From NCBI GenBank assembly GCA_002340515.1, contig DDMF01000031.1, forward strand, positions 11,226 to 17,348: DNA of 6,123 bases, read 5' to 3'. Under the pieces are notes generated by a model. The model was not told the origin of the DNA. It saw nothing but the letters and a program-made list of their open reading frames with translations, and did not search any database. Source of the DNA: Rhodobacteraceae bacterium UBA2553 (lineage in GTDB: Bacteria > Pseudomonadota > Alphaproteobacteria > Rhodobacterales > Rhodobacteraceae). Of the stretch, positions 4,379 through 6,123 are shown one piece after another. Made by a program: the position numbers and the translations under genes. Position 1 is the stretch's first letter, and each line of letters starts with the position of its first letter.

Positions 4379-5129
4379 AAACCCCGGCGTCTTCCAGCAC
4401 TTCGGTAAGGATCGGGGCAAGGCGTTCGGCCCACCATTCTTGTTGGGCGTCTGTCTCGATCAAGTCATTGCGGATTTCAATCAGCACATTGGCGTGGCCA
4501 TGCGCCAGCGCTTGGCGATCAATGCTATCGCCGTCCAAATGCCCGCCGTATGGTTCATTTTCCCCCACGCACCACTGGCCTTGGGCCTCGAGCCGGGTAA
4601 TCAACGGGGTTGCGATGCGGCTGTCTTTCTCGTGCAGCACCGCGATGTGCCAAGGGCGCATTTCGCGGCCCTTGAGCTGTGGTGTGTAAGAATGCATCGC
4701 CAGCAGGGCTGGGGCCTCGCGCTGGGCAATAAGCCCGGCCATCGCATCGTGGTATGGGCGGTGAAAGGCGGCCAGACGACGCTCGCGTTCGTCTGCATCC
4801 GCATGACGATTTGCCGGAATGATTGAGCCATCGTAAAGCTTCATCAACACGGTGGGGTCATCTTCCCCCCGGTTTGGATCAATCACAAGTCGCGAAAATC
4901 GCGATAGAATCGCGGGGCTTTTCAGCAACCGTGATAGGTGTCGTGACACGCCAGCCGCCCCCACATCATAGGCAATGTGACGGGCCATATCCTCGTCAGG
5001 CAATCCCAGATCGCCGCCATTTATACAGGGCGGCACACGGTTTGAAGCATGGTCACATGTGATCAGCCAGCGTCCGGGCAGGGTTTCGCCAATAATCTCA
5101 AATGCGTCGTGTTGAATTGCGTCTTTCAT
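4377..5129 (-). CDS. N-formylglutamate amidohydrolase family protein
   Basis: A complete host gene of 250 residues from this start. It belongs to the N-formylglutamate amidohydrolase family, zinc-dependent enzymes that release formate from N-formyl-L-glutamate, the last step of one histidine breakdown route. Family motifs are present in order (numbered from this start): CDHASNRVP (25-33), DLGLP (40-44), SRLVIDPNRGEDDPT (79-93) with LYDG just after, HRPYH (123-127), HSYTP (146-150), GENEPYGGH (189-197) and VLIEIRNDL (215-223). The His and Glu residues of the metal site are expected among these. No hut genes are visible, so the true substrate may be another N-acyl or formyl compound. In-frame ATGs at 5153 and 5183 would add 8 or 18 residues, but neither has a ribosome site; the ATG at 5129 has a modest AGAG upstream and begins close to where homologues usually start. 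It is divergent from pyruvate kinase. Confidence 0.9.
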   Translation of the reverse strand: MKDAIQHDAFEIIGETLPGRWLITCDHASNRVPPCINGGDLGLPDEDMARHIAYDVGAAGVSRHLSRLLKSPAILSRFSRLVIDPNRGEDDPTVLMKLYDGSIIPANRHADADERERRLAAFHRPYHDAMAGLIAQREAPALLAMHSYTPQLKGREMRPWHIAVLHEKDSRIATPLITRLEAQGQWCVGENEPYGGHLDGDSIDRQALAHGHANVLIEIRNDLIETDAQQEWWAERLAPILTEVLEDAGV

Positions 5130-5231
5130 GAGGTCTCTGTTGTGGTGTGTCATGGAATTGTCGTGAATTTCAACGAGACCCATTTAAGACAGACAACAAC
5201 AAAGTGCCAGTTCTTGTGATAAATCATTTTG

Positions 5232-5247
5232 ATGTGAGCGCTAACAT
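5232..5247. promoter_or_regulatory. LacI-family-like operator between amidohydrolase and pyk
   Basis: ATGTGAGCGCTAACAT is a near-perfect 16-base palindrome with only one mismatched pair (G5236/A5243) around the central AGCGCT. Its centre and length are typical of LacI/GalR-family operators. It sits directly upstream of the proposed pyruvate kinase -35 box, a position that suits activation of that gene or repression of the divergent amidohydrolase. The regulator is not in the window. Confidence 0.6.
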
Positions 5248-5252
5248 TTCGT

Positions 5253-5280
5253 TTCACAATCAAGAAAAACCGACTATAGA
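5253..5280 (+). promoter_or_regulatory. Probable pyk promoter
   Basis: TTCACA (5253-5258) and TATAGA (5275-5280) with a 16-base spacer match the sigma-70 consensus at 5 and 4 of 6 positions. The leader to the ATG at 5320 would be about 30 bases and includes AGGAG (5309-5313). Confidence 0.5.
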
Positions 5281-5319
5281 CAGCACAAACCACATGACGC
5301 CGAGGAATAGGAGCAACAT

Positions 5320-6123
5320 ATGAGACGCTTACGGAATGTAAAAATTGTTGCCACATTGGGACCTGCGTCAAATGACTACGACACCATCCGCGCACTGTTT
5401 GCAGCGGGCGCAGATGTGTTTCGCTTGAACATGTCGCACGGCACGCATGATGAACAACGTGCCCGCCACGCGATTGTGCGTCAGGTGGAAAAAGATCTGG
5501 ACCGCCCAATTTGTATTCTGGCGGATTTGCAGGGCCCAAAACTGCGCTGCGGGACATTCGCAGCAGGGGCGACTGAAATTGAAGTGGGTCAGGCCTTTCG
5601 CTTTGATCTGGAACAAACCCCCGGCGATAATCACCGCGTGTGCTTGCCGCACCCGGAGATTTTTGCCGCCCTCGAAGTTGGGTCCACTTTGCTGGTCAAC
5701 GACGGAAAGCTGCGCTTGAAGGTCACCGATTGCTCGCCTGAACACGCCAATTGCGTGGTCGAAGTTGGCGGCACAATCTCAGACCGTAAGGGCGTGAATG
5801 TGCCAGACGTGTTGCTGCCGCTCGCCGCCTTGTCCGAAAAAGACAAAAAAGACCTCGAATTTGCCTGCCAGATCGGCGTCGACTGGCTGGCGCTGAGTTT
5901 TGTGCAGCGCGCAGAAGACGTGGAAGAAGCACGCGTCTTGGCCGATGGCCGTGCCGCAATCTTGTCGAAAATTGAAAAACCCGCCGCCGTCGAGCGATTC
6001 GAGGCGATCTTGCAAGCCTCTGACGGGATCATGGTGGCGCGTGGCGATCTTGGCGTAGAGCTGCCTGTGCAGGCCGTTCCGCCCATTCAAAAGCGTCTGG
6101 TCAACGAATGCCGCATCGCGGGC
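5320..6123 (+). CDS. pyk: Pyruvate kinase, N-terminal 268 residues (runs off right edge)
   Basis: Pyruvate kinase, the final glycolytic step, transfers phosphate from phosphoenolpyruvate to ADP to give pyruvate and ATP; cytoplasmic. The A-domain opening KIVATLGPAS (8-17), the substrate and ion site FRLNMSHG (34-41) and ADLQGPKLR (68-76) are followed by the B-domain (about 78-165), then LALSFVQ (190-196). The active-site signature AAILSKIEKPAAV (212-224) gives catalytic Lys217 and metal ligand Glu219; GIMVARGDLGVELP (236-249) gives Asp243. All key residues seen are intact. Full-length enzymes have about 470-480 residues, so the rest of the A-domain and the C-domain lie beyond the edge. The ATG is fixed by AGGAG six bases upstream (5309-5313) and by the family's usual N-terminus. 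A LacI-like palindrome upstream suggests control by carbon status. Confidence 0.98.
   Translation, partial: MRRLRNVKIVATLGPASNDYDTIRALFAAGADVFRLNMSHGTHDEQRARHAIVRQVEKDLDRPICILADLQGPKLRCGTFAAGATEIEVGQAFRFDLEQTPGDNHRVCLPHPEIFAALEVGSTLLVNDGKLRLKVTDCSPEHANCVVEVGGTISDRKGVNVPDVLLPLAALSEKDKKDLEFACQIGVDWLALSFVQRAEDVEEARVLADGRAAILSKIEKPAAVERFEAILQASDGIMVARGDLGVELPVQAVPPIQKRLVNECRIAG

Noticed and set aside
4308..4826. Rightward open frame of 172 codons opposite the amidohydrolase
   Set aside because: Shadow frame of a clear family gene on the other strand; it also crosses the inferred phage-host junction.
5150..5745. Leftward open frames opposite pyruvate kinase
   Set aside because: Antisense shadows of a gene with intact pyruvate kinase motifs.

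Overview
The window is the junction between a Mu-like (transposable) prophage and the chromosome of an alphaproteobacterium, most probably a member of the Rhodobacteraceae/roseobacter group. The host assignment rests on the style of the N-formylglutamate amidohydrolase and pyruvate kinase, and on a GGGGC-rich hairpin placed right at a gene end. It is an inference from pattern recognition, not a database result.

Positions 1 to about 4356 are read as the repressor-side end of the prophage, in reverse orientation. A leftward early operon occupies 1-1575. In order of transcription it holds a Ner-like helix-turn-helix protein, a small unknown protein, a TraR/DksA-type zinc-finger protein, a small zinc-ribbon protein, and the N-terminal 165 residues of a MuA-type transposase that runs off the left edge. 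Most junctions are coupled by 1-4 base overlaps. The operon starts from a good sigma-70-like promoter (1629-1657) inside an 84-base divergent control region. That region carries three copies of a TATTTACTA-type operator, and on its other side lies the S24/LexA-fold phage repressor (1693-2346). This is the lysis-lysogeny switch.

Between the repressor and the prophage end sits one extra gene (2495-4036). It encodes a 513-residue P-loop ATPase with an apparent C-terminal winged helix, similar to the Sll1717 / ORC-CDC6-like ATPases. It is visibly more A+T-rich than the host genes and is not part of the standard Mu replication or virion set, so it is best read as phage cargo (a moron), possibly for defence or superinfection exclusion. 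This is the most interesting element of the window. After it come about 320 bases of non-coding phage-end DNA with two copies of a 23-base transposase-site-like repeat (4328-4350 and 4204-4226), a 10-base-phased GGCC array that can fold into hairpins, and a probable terminal TG/CA at about 4355-4356.

From about 4357 the sequence is host. A complete N-formylglutamate amidohydrolase family gene runs leftward (4377-5129), with a hairpin overlapping its stop codon. It is divergent from a pyruvate kinase gene (5320 to beyond the right edge). The region between them holds a LacI-family-like palindrome (5232-5247) and a plausible promoter for the kinase. The phage inserted about 20 bases beyond the stop codon of the amidohydrolase without damaging either host gene visible here.
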